A stretch of DNA of 64,000 bases from CAZAQV01 sp964487255 (GTDB lineage Bacteria > Myxococcota_A > Polyangia > Polyangiales > CAZAQV01). Position numbers and translations under genes: made by a program. The stretch spans positions 62,001 to 126,000 of the forward strand of contig CAZAQV010000012.1 of the NCBI GenBank assembly GCA_964487255.1. The letters run 5' to 3'. Below are positions 48,701 to 57,478 of the stretch, in pieces. Under the pieces are notes generated by a model, which did no database searches, was not told the origin of the DNA, and saw nothing but the letters and a program-made list of their open reading frames with translations. The first letter of the stretch is position 1. Each line of letters opens with the position of its first letter.

Positions 48701-51700
48701 TCGTGCGTTGGCCGCGCAGCAGGAGGCGGCCGGACGCTGGGAAGACCTGTCAGGCACCTTGCTCCAACAGGCGAAAGCTGAGCAAGACCCGCAAACCGTT
48801 CGCGACCTTTGGTTACGGCGTGCGAAGGTGTTTGCTGAGCAACTCGGGGACATCGGGCAGGCAGGCGCCACGCTCGAGGCCTACACGCAAGAGCACGGCC
48901 CCGACACCCAGATTCTTGAGCAGCGATTGGTATTTTTCCGCCAGGCCGAGGACTGGGAAGCCTGCATCGCCTCGTTGCGGGCCCTGGCAGAACACGCTTC
49001 GGATGCGACGGCCAAGGCCGACTATGCGGTTTCCGCCGGTTCGCTCCTCAGCGAACATCTCGATCGTCCGGGTCAGGCGATCGAAATGTACGAAAGGGCG
49101 CTGGCCTCCATTCCAGAACACCAAGAGGCCGCCGCGGCGCTCGTGACGCTTCTCTCGCACGAGAGCAAAGAGATCAAAGCGCGTGCGGCATCGGTTATCC
49201 AGGACACGCCGTCTTTGCGGCAGGACCCGGCGATGTACCGTCGAGTGCTTGAGGTGCTCGCCGAATCGGGCACCGGCGATGAAGCGATCGCCGCACTCTC
49301 CGAGGCTGCGCGGCTTGCGGGGCTCGAGGGTGATGACAATGCCGTCTTCGAACTTCGAGCGCGACTGTTGCGCCGACTGGCCGGTGGGCCCACAGACTTG
49401 GCCGATCATCTCGACGATGCGCGCAAGGCTGCGCAGCGGGCGGGGCGCACTGCCGACTACGTGACACTCCTGCGCGACGTGTCTGCGGAGGTCGTCGATG
49501 GCAGCCTGCGACAGAAGCTTTGGTGGGAGATTGCGACCCTCAGCCGTGACGAACTTGACGACGCCGAGACTTGTCGCATTCACCTAGAGAAACTCGTTGA
49601 GTCTTACCCCGACGACGAGCGTGCGCTTTCTACTTTGCGCGAGCTGCTCATCGAAGCGGAGGACTGGGACGGCTTGGCGGTGCTTCTCGAGCGTGCCGTG
49701 CCGCTCGCCGACGACGACAACAGACGCGTCGCGCTAGGCGAAGAGCTTGCTGCCGTGTTTGAGCAGCATTTGGAGCGCCCGGCTGACGCTATCCGTGTCA
49801 TCGAGGGGCTGTCGGACGATGGGCATTTTCGGGGCGTATGCGACTCTTTGGCGCGCTTGTATCGCAACCAAGGTCGCTGGGAGCAGCTTTCCACCGTCCT
49901 CGATCGCCAACTTGAGGAAGGTATCGGCGACCCGGTGGAGCTTCATTACGGACTCGGCATGCTCGCCAAGGACCACCTGGACGAACCGGCGCGCGCACTG
50001 CGGCACTTTTCGGACGTTGTCGCGCTCAAGCCCGACCACGAGCCGACCGGGCAAGCGCTTCGTGAGCTGCTCGACGTTGCACTCGTTCGCGCCGACGCCG
50101 CGAAGCTTCTTGACCCGTTCCTCGTGCAATCGATGGACTGGCAGACCCTTAGCGAGGTGCTTTCGATTCGCATCAACGAAACGGTCGAGGCCACAGAGCG
50201 CGCAGACTTGCTTCGTCGCCGCGCAGAGCTGCTTGAGCAAAACCTCGACGAAAAGGACGAGGCGCTGCGCGTCTACGCCGACTTGCTGGGGCAATCGCCT
50301 GAAGATGAGATGACACTCGAAGCGCTTGGCCGCTTTGCGAACGACGAGCGCATGGCAGCGCGCGTCGCGGCGGTGGTGGCCCGGGTCGCGGACGAAAGCG
50401 ATGCACCTGACGCGGTCAAGGCGCAGCTCGCTACTGTCGCTGCCGGTATCTACGAGCGCAAGCTCAAAGAGCCGGCCAAAGCTGCCGAGCTATTCGAAAA
50501 GGCGTGGCAGTGGCAGCCCGACCTCGGCGCCCAACGCGAAAACCGCGAGCGGTCGCTTAAGGCGAGCGGCTCGTACGAAGCGTTGGCAGACTTCTATCGC
50601 GAACTCCTGGGCCGTGACATTGGCGATGAGGACCGCGAGGACATTTTGCGCAACCTTGCCGAAGTCTTGTCATCGGAGATGGGCGACGTCGACGGTGCGC
50701 TCGATGCGTGGAGCGAAGTGGTTTCGCTGCGGCCCGAGGACGAGGCTGCATTCTCGGCGGTCGAGTCGATCTTGCGCGAGGCCAAACGCCACGAGGCTCT
50801 GGTCGAACACTTGCTAAGCGGCGCCTCGAACACCGCAGACGAAGAGCGCGCGGCAGACCTGCGCTACCGCGCTGCGAAGGTCTTGGTCGATCCGATCAAG
50901 AACCTTGCGCGCGCAACCGAAGTGCTCGCTGAACTGTTGGCAGCCTCGCCTGAGCATCGAGAGGCATTTGGGCTGGTACAAAAGCTGGCGCCCAACTGCG
51001 AACCCGCCGAGCTGCTGCTGCTCGATCTGTATCGTCGCGACGAGCGCTGGAAAGAATACGTGCGATTGCAAAGCGATCGGGCCGAACGACTCGAAGGCGA
51101 TGCCAAGCGACAGCTCCTCGCCGAAGTGGCGCGCGATGCCGAAGAGAAGCTCGGCGACGGTAAGCTTGCCTTTGGCACATGGTCGAAACTGTTGATCGAT
51201 GACCCCGCTTACGAGCAAGCGCGTGCGGAGGCGCGGCGCCTCGCTGAGGCGCAAAAGGGCCAACTTCGCTACGTGAAGTTGCTTGAGCAGTGCAGCCGCA
51301 AGACCGACGACGCGGCCTTGAGTGGCTCGCTTCTGCGCGAGGCCGCGAGCATTTACGACGGCGCGCTGGGTGATCCGCGTTCTGCCATCAAGTTGCTCAA
51401 AAAAGCGCTCGATGCGGCGCCGGGCGATATGGAAGTCGTCGAGCAACTTCAGGGCCTCTACATGATGGTGGGCGATTGGCGAGGTATCGTTAGCGTCTTC
51501 GCCGTACGGGCCGAGAACGAAAGTGACCCCGACGAGAAGGCTTCCCTTCATTACCAACGTGCTCAGCTTCTCGAAGAGCAGCTGAACGACAGCCGTGGTG
51601 CGCTTGAGGGCTACTGGGCGGCGTTCGAGGCCGCCGAGCGAGCCGACGATGACGTGCTGAGCGCGCTTGAGCGCCTGACCGAAGCGCGTCGCGACTTTCG

Positions 51701-54700
51701 TCGCCAGCGACAGGTTCTCGACGAGCAACTTTCGCGCGCCGAAGATCCCGAGCGTGTTGCCAGTCTTGCCTTGCGTTTGGGCGACCTGGCGGTCGGTCCG
51801 CTGCGCAGCCCAGATGAGGCTGTTGGCTACTACGAACGGGCCCGCGAGATCGACCCCGACGGTGAGGCCATCGACAGGCTGGCGAAGCTCTACGAGCAGC
51901 GCAAAGATTGGGACGCATGGATGGGTCTCGTCGAGGCGCGTGTGCAGAATTTGGGCGATGACGAGGCCGCCGCACTCATATCGAAGGCAGCACAAACGGC
52001 GCAGCGTCGTCTCAACGATTCGCGACGGGCGATGATGCTCTACATCGACCTTTTGCGTCGCAGTCCGGGCGACACCAAGGCCCTTCGCGCGCTGCTCGAC
52101 TTCTGCAAAGACGAAACGTTGGTCGAGGAACTTGCGCCTATCTTGGAGCCTGAACTTGAACGTCTTGAGCGGTGGAACGAACTGGTGGACGTCATCACAC
52201 GTGCCGCTGCGCTCAAGGACGAAGAAGCACAGAACAACGCACTTCTGCGCGTTGCCACCATCCACGAGCATATGCGCAAAGACACCGGTGCAGCGTTTGA
52301 GGCGCTAAGCCGCAACGCAGAAAGCGGCAACGCCAGTCCGCGCGTGCTCAGCGAGTTCTTCCGTCTTGCCGAGCAGACAAAGTCGTACCCGCGACTTTGC
52401 CGCGCGCTTGAGAAGGTGATCGAACGGACCGACGACGAGGCCGAGAAGGTCGCGCTGCTCCACAAGCTTGCAAACGTACGCGAACACAACATGCGACGGA
52501 TGCAAGGCGCGGTGGACGCGTACGAAGAGATCCTCAAGATTCGACCTGACGCAGAGGCGATGGCGGCACTGGAGCGAATCTATGCCCAGACGCGCAAGTG
52601 GAAGGACCTGGTGCCCGTCTATGAGCGTCAGCTCGAGTCGGTGGAGAGCTCCGAAGATCGGATTGAGCTCCTGCATCGACTTGCGGAGGTACAAGCCGAT
52701 AAGCTCAATGACGGTGACGCTGCGGCAGCGAGCTATGCCAAAGTACTGGAGATTCAGGTCGGCGAACCACGCGCGATCGAAGCCTTGGAGAAGCTCTTGC
52801 GGACCAAGGCATACGATGCCGCCGCTGAGGCGCTTGCCTCAAGCTACGACGCGATGGGCGAACTCGAGAAGGCAGCTGCGTTGGCACTGACGCGTGCGAC
52901 GCGCGAACGTGACGAAGCCAGAGCGGCCGAGCTCTTTGTCGGTGCGGCGCAACGTCTGGAAAAGGTTGGCGACAGCGAGCGCGCACTCGCGGCTTACATG
53001 GATGCAGTGGAGCGTGCTCCAGGCGACGAAACGCATTGGGACGCACTTGAGCGGCTTTGTGCCGGCGCCGAAGATGCACGCAAGCTCCAGGCTTGGTCTG
53101 CCAAGCTGCTCAAGAAGATCGGTCGCTCCCACCCCGAGGCGGCCTACGATGCGCTGATTCGTGTCGCGAAGTGGCACTTCGCGATATTCGGAGACATGGC
53201 GCGCGGTGACGCGCTGCTCGTCGAAGCGCTCGCCGACAAGCCTAAGCGACCTGAGGCGCATCTGCTTCGGTTAGAGCGATTGCGCGCCGCTGACAAACAT
53301 GCGGAGGTTGTCGAGGCGCTCCAAGAGTACGCCAAGGCCAACGCGCAAGAGCGCGAGAACCTTTTGCGTGAAGCCGCCGAGCTTGCCAAGGCGCACCTGG
53401 GCGCCGAGGAGCGCATCCCGGTGCTTACGGCGCTCCATCGTACGGCTTCAGACGACATTGAAACAATGCAGGCGCTGGCCAAGGCGTACGAAGAGCAGGG
53501 TAGTTCGCGCCAAGAGATGTCCATGCTCGACAAGATTGCCAATACAGCGGATGGGCCAGCCAAGACGGAGGCGACACGTCGCATGGCGGAGCTTTATGCA
53601 GGGCCGCTTCGTCAGCCTAAACGTGCGGAGCCTCTGCTCCGCGAAATCCTCGCGAAGGTGCCCGACGACAAGCAGGCTGTGGCGGCTCTTGAAGGTATCT
53701 ACGAAGGATCGAAACGCTGGAAGGAGCTCAAGTCGCTACTCGAGTCCCAGTTGCCCCTTCAGGATAGCGAGGACGAGCGTATCGAGATTCGCATCAGACT
53801 TGCGGGTGTGAGCGAGCGTGGTCTGCGCGACCCGGACGGGGCGATCACCCAACTCAAGGAAATCTTGAGTCTGCGTCCCGGTGACGAAAAGGCGGTCGAG
53901 GAGCTCGGGCGCGTGATGAGCGCCCACAAGCGTTGGGACGACCTTGCGTGGTTCTTGTCCGACCAGGCGCAGGGCGCAATCGATGCGGGCAACACGCAGG
54001 ACGCCATCACCTACCGGCTCGAACTCGCGCGCCTTCGCCAGAATCACGGCACGCGAGACGAGGCGATTCCGGCCTACCAGTCGGTCCTTGAGCTCGACCC
54101 CAGTCACATCGAGGCTCGCTACTCGATGGGGCAGCTTTACGAAGAGGCGCGTCGCTTGGGCGACGCGATGGAAACCTACGAGCAGATTCTACGCGAGCAG
54201 CCCGGACACATCGATGCCATGCGTGCCTTCGGCCGGGTGGCTGCGGAGTTATCGGAGCACAAACGGCTTCTTGCCACGCTCTCGTCGATGCGCGAGTCGG
54301 TGCAGGACCCGGAGGCTCGCCGCGAGGTCGACAAGTCGCTTGCTCACGCTGCCGCTGCGACGGGGGACAACGCACGCGCGCTTGAGCTTGCTCAGGCGGT
54401 GTTCCAGGCTGATGAGACTGATACTGAGGCGCTCGGTCTGGTCTGTGACCTCTACGTGAAGACGGGACGAGCCGAGGAGGCGATTCCGTTGCTCCGAAAG
54501 ATGGTGGCATCTTTTGGCGCTCGGCAGCGCAAAGAGGCGTCGCATTACAACTACTTGCTCGGTCGGGCGCTTGAGGCCAAGGGCGATACGCGCGCGGCGA
54601 TCGAGAAAGTCGAGCAGGCCCACAAGGCAGACTTGACTTCGATCATGTTTCTCAAGGAGCTAGCGCTGATGTCGCTGCGCCATGGCGACCGGGCTCGTGC

Positions 54701-54896
54701 CCAAAAGTCGCTTCGGGCGCTTCTGCTTCAGAAACTTGGCCCCGAGGACGGCATCACCAAGGCCGATGTGTACTTCCACTTGGCTGATCTGCACGCCAAG
54801 CAACGCGAGGGCACAAAAGCCAAAGCGATGGTCAACCGCGCCTTATCCGAAGATCCGGAACATGCGCAGGCCAAACAGCTCCAAGCGCAGTTGTAG
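45711..54896 (+). CDS. Giant TPR-repeat protein
   Basis: The 3061-residue protein is made almost wholly of TPR-like helical repeats. At least 18 units contain a Trp in the pattern [acidic/basic]-W-x-x-L near the start of a helix pair (for example EKWDQLAEIYKRQ, GRWKDVAEHLRAR, KRWKELKSLLESQ). Each is followed by A-x-x-x-[YF] helices such as REHFERLLNLD and acidic loops. There is no signal peptide or membrane segment from the ATG at 45711 (MSSDTNDPKVEFETRL); the ATG and TTG starts upstream are less likely. Such scaffolds usually hold protein complexes. No partner gene is visible. The composition is Ala/Glu/Arg/Leu-rich, with about a dozen Cys. Its stop lies directly against the stop of the convergent small gene at 54897. 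Confidence 0.9.
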   Translation: MSSDTNDPKVEFETRLREALSNPWAEGVDGRLMEAVSALGDTNRAPLVRRVADARQVRASLRDHIAVELLMRVELALREGDAEGERAKLLREIARVRHEHLVDNTGALEAYHEAQKLEQDIEVAGRIAHLQQMTDNWKELGARFARESKNAPIPSMAASLTLRAASLAWQYRSPRPANVAKLFDAAATADPANISIIEAYLHVLRTHEEWARFVEVAQNASQAVRTDAERTSLLLKAARASGYFAGNPGTAAELFESMLEEVPGQPDALGFLAKHYESEEKWDQLAEIYKRQLALPHELDEERRILSALGQLYWLQLGDNDAAREHFERLLNLDASANDALSFFEEQLSGSDPERLAKLYASAARSVDDTERRVSLLARAAEQYESAEDAEAAKQAWSRVLELDPQHQKALAAAGIPGEALEGWRGDAAQLDAAAALQTYAENLEEFEADDYAKARSLASQVFANEPTDEAAHEALMSIYEHGGRWKDVAEHLRARATAMADEKRSAETWSALGVVAEDKLDDSALAREAFEHALAADTENLVALARLDQLLQRTGDAEARATMLERRVGDSPVEEDAPFLRQLAVLCAEDLGDHARAMRAWKTLVTLDPTDAQARAELIKSAERAEDWSELVFGLSQVADNAEQAERAQAFSQIARVQRKRLGDAEAARLAWQKALEIDPGQEEARQGLLELVTHDLDWEALEVLRGTGDGQGRVAQVMERAAEAREETDAAIALATRAAEIYEAEQDAPGAERAWSVVLTKDPEHEGAKAAMEAADKAAQAEARAELEARLTELAEKTKKARGKNRIKLLQEQADIAEHQLRDDRRAFELLVEIWRKDADADAGLERLRNCARRLGDESRLVEIMLEAAADLGGRERSRLRLRAAEVLDVEGSQPEAAAKAYADVLEDNEAVAELRGEDVARAAQSLQRLARELNDSVLLRKALVAEASFGEDVEHRDALLREAAQLAVEDKDIDAALAITQQRVELQPDAIGPLRALAAQQEAAGRWEDLSGTLLQQAKAEQDPQTVRDLWLRRAKVFAEQLGDIGQAGATLEAYTQEHGPDTQILEQRLVFFRQAEDWEACIASLRALAEHASDATAKADYAVSAGSLLSEHLDRPGQAIEMYERALASIPEHQEAAAALVTLLSHESKEIKARAASVIQDTPSLRQDPAMYRRVLEVLAESGTGDEAIAALSEAARLAGLEGDDNAVFELRARLLRRLAGGPTDLADHLDDARKAAQRAGRTADYVTLLRDVSAEVVDGSLRQKLWWEIATLSRDELDDAETCRIHLEKLVESYPDDERALSTLRELLIEAEDWDGLAVLLERAVPLADDDNRRVALGEELAAVFEQHLERPADAIRVIEGLSDDGHFRGVCDSLARLYRNQGRWEQLSTVLDRQLEEGIGDPVELHYGLGMLAKDHLDEPARALRHFSDVVALKPDHEPTGQALRELLDVALVRADAAKLLDPFLVQSMDWQTLSEVLSIRINETVEATERADLLRRRAELLEQNLDEKDEALRVYADLLGQSPEDEMTLEALGRFANDERMAARVAAVVARVADESDAPDAVKAQLATVAAGIYERKLKEPAKAAELFEKAWQWQPDLGAQRENRERSLKASGSYEALADFYRELLGRDIGDEDREDILRNLAEVLSSEMGDVDGALDAWSEVVSLRPEDEAAFSAVESILREAKRHEALVEHLLSGASNTADEERAADLRYRAAKVLVDPIKNLARATEVLAELLAASPEHREAFGLVQKLAPNCEPAELLLLDLYRRDERWKEYVRLQSDRAERLEGDAKRQLLAEVARDAEEKLGDGKLAFGTWSKLLIDDPAYEQARAEARRLAEAQKGQLRYVKLLEQCSRKTDDAALSGSLLREAASIYDGALGDPRSAIKLLKKALDAAPGDMEVVEQLQGLYMMVGDWRGIVSVFAVRAENESDPDEKASLHYQRAQLLEEQLNDSRGALEGYWAAFEAAERADDDVLSALERLTEARRDFRRQRQVLDEQLSRAEDPERVASLALRLGDLAVGPLRSPDEAVGYYERAREIDPDGEAIDRLAKLYEQRKDWDAWMGLVEARVQNLGDDEAAALISKAAQTAQRRLNDSRRAMMLYIDLLRRSPGDTKALRALLDFCKDETLVEELAPILEPELERLERWNELVDVITRAAALKDEEAQNNALLRVATIHEHMRKDTGAAFEALSRNAESGNASPRVLSEFFRLAEQTKSYPRLCRALEKVIERTDDEAEKVALLHKLANVREHNMRRMQGAVDAYEEILKIRPDAEAMAALERIYAQTRKWKDLVPVYERQLESVESSEDRIELLHRLAEVQADKLNDGDAAAASYAKVLEIQVGEPRAIEALEKLLRTKAYDAAAEALASSYDAMGELEKAAALALTRATRERDEARAAELFVGAAQRLEKVGDSERALAAYMDAVERAPGDETHWDALERLCAGAEDARKLQAWSAKLLKKIGRSHPEAAYDALIRVAKWHFAIFGDMARGDALLVEALADKPKRPEAHLLRLERLRAADKHAEVVEALQEYAKANAQERENLLREAAELAKAHLGAEERIPVLTALHRTASDDIETMQALAKAYEEQGSSRQEMSMLDKIANTADGPAKTEATRRMAELYAGPLRQPKRAEPLLREILAKVPDDKQAVAALEGIYEGSKRWKELKSLLESQLPLQDSEDERIEIRIRLAGVSERGLRDPDGAITQLKEILSLRPGDEKAVEELGRVMSAHKRWDDLAWFLSDQAQGAIDAGNTQDAITYRLELARLRQNHGTRDEAIPAYQSVLELDPSHIEARYSMGQLYEEARRLGDAMETYEQILREQPGHIDAMRAFGRVAAELSEHKRLLATLSSMRESVQDPEARREVDKSLAHAAAATGDNARALELAQAVFQADETDTEALGLVCDLYVKTGRAEEAIPLLRKMVASFGARQRKEASHYNYLLGRALEAKGDTRAAIEKVEQAHKADLTSIMFLKELALMSLRHGDRARAQKSLRALLLQKLGPEDGITKADVYFHLADLHAKQREGTKAKAMVNRALSEDPEHAQAKQLQAQL

Positions 54897-55025
54897 CTAC
54901 TTGTCTTGGTGGACGGGGAACTTGGGCGTGGTGCCGTTCTTGGCAAGCGCCTTCTTGCGCTTGGAACCGGCCTTCTTGGACTTGAGTTCGCGCTTGCGCT
55001 TGGTCTGTTGTGTCGAGGAAGCCAT
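54897..55025 (-). CDS. Small basic protein
   Basis: This 42-residue protein starts at ATG 55025, directly preceded by TAGGAGAAACC, the best ribosome site in the region. The sequence starts MASSTQQTKRKRELKSKKAG and continues with KRKKALAKNGTTPKFPVH. About 15 of the 42 residues are Lys or Arg, so it likely binds nucleic acid or ribosomes. The conserved-looking GTTPKFPVH end is unusual for a random basic peptide. It is convergent with the TPR gene with no gap. Confidence 0.7.
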   Translation of the reverse strand: MASSTQQTKRKRELKSKKAGSKRKKALAKNGTTPKFPVHQDK

Positions 55026-55095
55026 GGTTTCTCCTAAAGCTGGGCCACGGAGCCTAGATCCAGCCTCTCTCCACGTCAAATCCCCCATACGTCTA

Positions 55096-55200
55096 GCGAA
55101 GAACCAGGGAGCCTGGTGTGATGAGGGTGCGGAGCCCGAGAAAGCGGATTTGCTACATGCAAATCCCTGGTTTCGAAGCGTAGCCGCGAAGAACCAGGGA
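55096..55200 (+). repeat. Dispersed structured repeat, copy C
   Basis: The core begins GATGAGGGTGCGGAGCCC at 55120. Arms GATTTGC (55147-55153) and GCAAATC (55159-55165) flank TACAT. The tail GCGAAGAACCAGGGA is present at 55096-55110 and again at 55186-55200, exactly 90 bases apart. Between them TCCCTGGTT (from 55164) can pair perfectly with the tail's AACCAGGGA, giving a second hairpin. The right tail abuts the stop codon of the protease gene at 55201. Confidence 0.88.
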
Positions 55201-56352
55201 TTAATGCAGCGTGTGGGTCTTACCCTCAAACTCGACGGTTGGGATGCTGACGTCGCCGGTCTGCCGAGCAGGGAGCAAGATCGTTGTGGTCTGCTCACCG
55301 TGCGTCGAGGTCTGTCCACCGCTGGTACTCTCGAGCCCGGGCTCGCTGCTCATGATGGGGCGCAGCGGAACGACCTCCGTGGGGGATTGTCGAGCCTCCT
55401 CTTCCTCCCAGCGCGCGAGCTTGGCGCGCGTGCGTCGGCGCTTGCGCATATAGCCGAAGAGGATGACGACAAAGCCGAGCGCCCAGATACCGCCACCCGA
55501 TAACAGCAGTGGTAGTCCGGCGAAACGGTCGTGCTGAACTTGTCGCCACTCGCGCTCAAGGTATTGCAGGCTCACCCCGTAACTTTTGCTGACTGCAGAT
55601 TCGAAGGTCTCGCCCTCGCGCAGCCGCTCTAGCAGCTTGGCGAATTGCGTCTGGTCTTGCTCGCCGTCGAGCATATGCGAGACGAACGAAGCGCTCTGGG
55701 CGTACGCCAACGTGACCTGGTGCTCGAGTCGCGGAAAGCGGGCCGAGAGCCTTTGAAGCGGGATGAGTTCTCCTGCCCAGGCTGCGACGGCCATCTTTTG
55801 GAAGCGCTCAAGGCTGGCCTCGTCGGCCAGGTGGATGGCAACGCCTTCGGTAAACCAGCGCGGAATATCAGCGGGCCGTCCGTCCTTGCCGAGGGTGGCG
55901 CGATAGAGGGCGAGATGAGCCATTTCATGGACGAAGGTCTTGTCGAGTTTGGTGCCGTCGGGCGCTGCGGCGTGGGATAGCGCCAACACCATGATCCCGC
56001 GGCCGGGGTAGGCCACGCCGATGGCGCCGGGAGGGGGCGGCAAATCTGCTGGTGCCAGACGACGCATCTCCTCGGCATCGCGGCCGACACGCACCTCGAT
56101 ATTGTCGGCAATGCGCGTGCCAAAGATGTTGCTCAGCCGCTGCCACTGTTGGGTCCAAGAGTACTGTAGCGGCCGCACCGCCGATGCCGTGCGACGGTGA
56201 AAGCGCCAGGTCACCGACCCGCGCTTCTCGACCTGAAAGCCGCTGGGAGCACGCCAGTTCTGGTCCTGCGCATGCACATTGTCCGCGGATGCTGCCAGCC
56301 ACACGGTGGTTGCGGTAGTCAGGCAGAGGATGAACCGAGCCAACAAGAGCAC
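55201..56352 (-). CDS. Secreted MA-family zinc metalloprotease, membrane-anchored
   Basis: This 383-residue protein starts at GTG 56352, with a signal peptide ending ADNVHAQ. The zinc-binding motif is HEMAH in KTFVHEMAHLALYRA near residue 145, and a Glu-containing downstream helix TEGVAIHLADEASL supplies the likely third ligand, as in peptidase MA-type proteins. After the protease domain a transmembrane helix (GGGIWALGFVVILFGYM) leads to a basic cytosolic tail of about 80 residues. It is therefore a single-pass membrane protein with the protease domain outside. It lies downstream of the M23 peptidase gene on the same strand. Confidence 0.85.
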   Translation of the reverse strand: MLLLARFILCLTTATTVWLAASADNVHAQDQNWRAPSGFQVEKRGSVTWRFHRRTASAVRPLQYSWTQQWQRLSNIFGTRIADNIEVRVGRDAEEMRRLAPADLPPPPGAIGVAYPGRGIMVLALSHAAAPDGTKLDKTFVHEMAHLALYRATLGKDGRPADIPRWFTEGVAIHLADEASLERFQKMAVAAWAGELIPLQRLSARFPRLEHQVTLAYAQSASFVSHMLDGEQDQTQFAKLLERLREGETFESAVSKSYGVSLQYLEREWRQVQHDRFAGLPLLLSGGGIWALGFVVILFGYMRKRRRTRAKLARWEEEEARQSPTEVVPLRPIMSSEPGLESTSGGQTSTHGEQTTTILLPARQTGDVSIPTVEFEGKTHTLH

Positions 56353-56479
56353 TTCTCTCTTAGTGTAGCGCCGTCGGGCGCGGTTGACACCCACGTTCTC
56401 GAAGCGACATGGAGTGTTGGAAAACACAAAATCGCTTTGTTTTTTGGAAAGAATGCCCAAGAAACAAGACGCGTCGGGT

Positions 56480-57361
56480 TCAGCGAGCGCGCGCAGACGC
56501 TTTACGTGTCTTCTTTTCGTGCTCCGGCCAGATGAAATAAGGGGCTGGGTTGCGGGCCCAACCACGGGTACGCCACTCGAAATGAAGATGAGGTGCGCCC
56601 GCGAACCCCGTCTTTCCGATCTCGGCGATCTTTTGCCCGCGTCGAACGTAGTCGCCGGGTGCGACGACCGTGCGTTCGCAGTGCGCGTAAAACGTCGTGC
56701 TGTCGTCCTGGTGTAAAATCATGACGGCGTTGCCGTAGCCAGTGATCGCGTTGTCGCTGAACACAACCAAGCCGCCTCGGGCAGCGACGATATCCGAACC
56801 ACGGTCCGCGCCAATGTCGATGCCGAGGTGTTTGCGATGCTTGAGCGAGCCCTTGCGCACCCGTCCAAAACCGCGTCCCCGCCGACCGTCGGGAACGGGG
56901 AAGGTCAGGCGCGGGTTCGCATCTGTATTTTTGGCAGCTTTGAGCCACGGCTCGATGGCCGGGTGAAGTCGAAGATGAAGCGCAACCGCACGGTGGCCGA
57001 GTGCAAGCCGATCCGCAAGCGCGAGCGATGGGCCTTGCGGTTCGGCGACGATGCGCCTTCCCTGGCAATGATTTCGGTAACCGCCTTGCGTTCGACAACG
57101 AGGCGGCATGCGCGTGCGCCAGCGTTTCGGTTGAAGGGGCATGCGGTCCGCGGCGCCGCTCAGCCAGCGCTCAGGAACGTGCTCTTCGAGGTAAACCTGT
57201 GGAAGGGCTTCGGGTGCCTCACCAACGAGCGACGCGAGCGAGGGCTCATCGGCGGATACGTGGGCGGAGCTTGCGAGCAGAGCGAACGCGATACCGCAGG
57301 ACTTTAAAGTTGTGGCAGCGTTGCGCCGCAGGATGTTGAGTTGACTTCTAGCTTTCAGCAC
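56480..57361 (-). CDS. M23-family (LytM) peptidase
   Basis: This is a predicted peptidoglycan endopeptidase or its degenerate regulator. The M23 domain occupies the last third: HLGIDIGADRGSDIVAARGG, GYGNAVMILH, YAHCERTVVAPGDYV and IGKTGFAGAPHLHFEWR. The Zn ligands are His and Asp of HLGID and His of HLHFE. The start is uncertain. GTG 57361 gives 293 residues. ATG 57442 lies inside the truA 3' hairpin and is unlikely. A signal-peptide-like stretch (CGIAFALLASSAHVSA) follows either start. It is upstream of the HExxH protease gene, so two cell-wall-linked enzymes may be co-expressed. Confidence 0.8.
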   Translation of the reverse strand: MLKARSQLNILRRNAATTLKSCGIAFALLASSAHVSADEPSLASLVGEAPEALPQVYLEEHVPERWLSGAADRMPLQPKRWRTRMPPRCRTQGGYRNHCQGRRIVAEPQGPSLALADRLALGHRAVALHLRLHPAIEPWLKAAKNTDANPRLTFPVPDGRRGRGFGRVRKGSLKHRKHLGIDIGADRGSDIVAARGGLVVFSDNAITGYGNAVMILHQDDSTTFYAHCERTVVAPGDYVRRGQKIAEIGKTGFAGAPHLHFEWRTRGWARNPAPYFIWPEHEKKTRKASARAR

Positions 57362-57437
57362 AGAGACCAAGAATACGATTGTCGTTTGTACGCGAACAAG
57401 CGTTCCATTGCGCAAACCCCTATTTTCGTAGGCGAAA

Positions 57438-57472
57438 CACACAGGTTGTAGGGCGTGCGTCCTACCTGTGTG
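57438..57472 (-). terminator. Bulged hairpin after truA
   Basis: CACACAGG-TTG-TAGG (57438-57452) pairs with CCTA-CCTGTGTG (57461-57472) around an eight-base loop, giving 12 pairs with a three-base bulge. It starts seven bases after the truA stop on the minus strand. No T-run follows, so it may be a processing or attenuator hairpin. Confidence 0.6.
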
Positions 57473-57478
57473 TCCACG

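Noticed and set aside
50814..52271. Long minus-strand frame (485 codons) inside the TPR gene
   Set aside because: Antisense to a clearly coding repeat protein; product has no family character.
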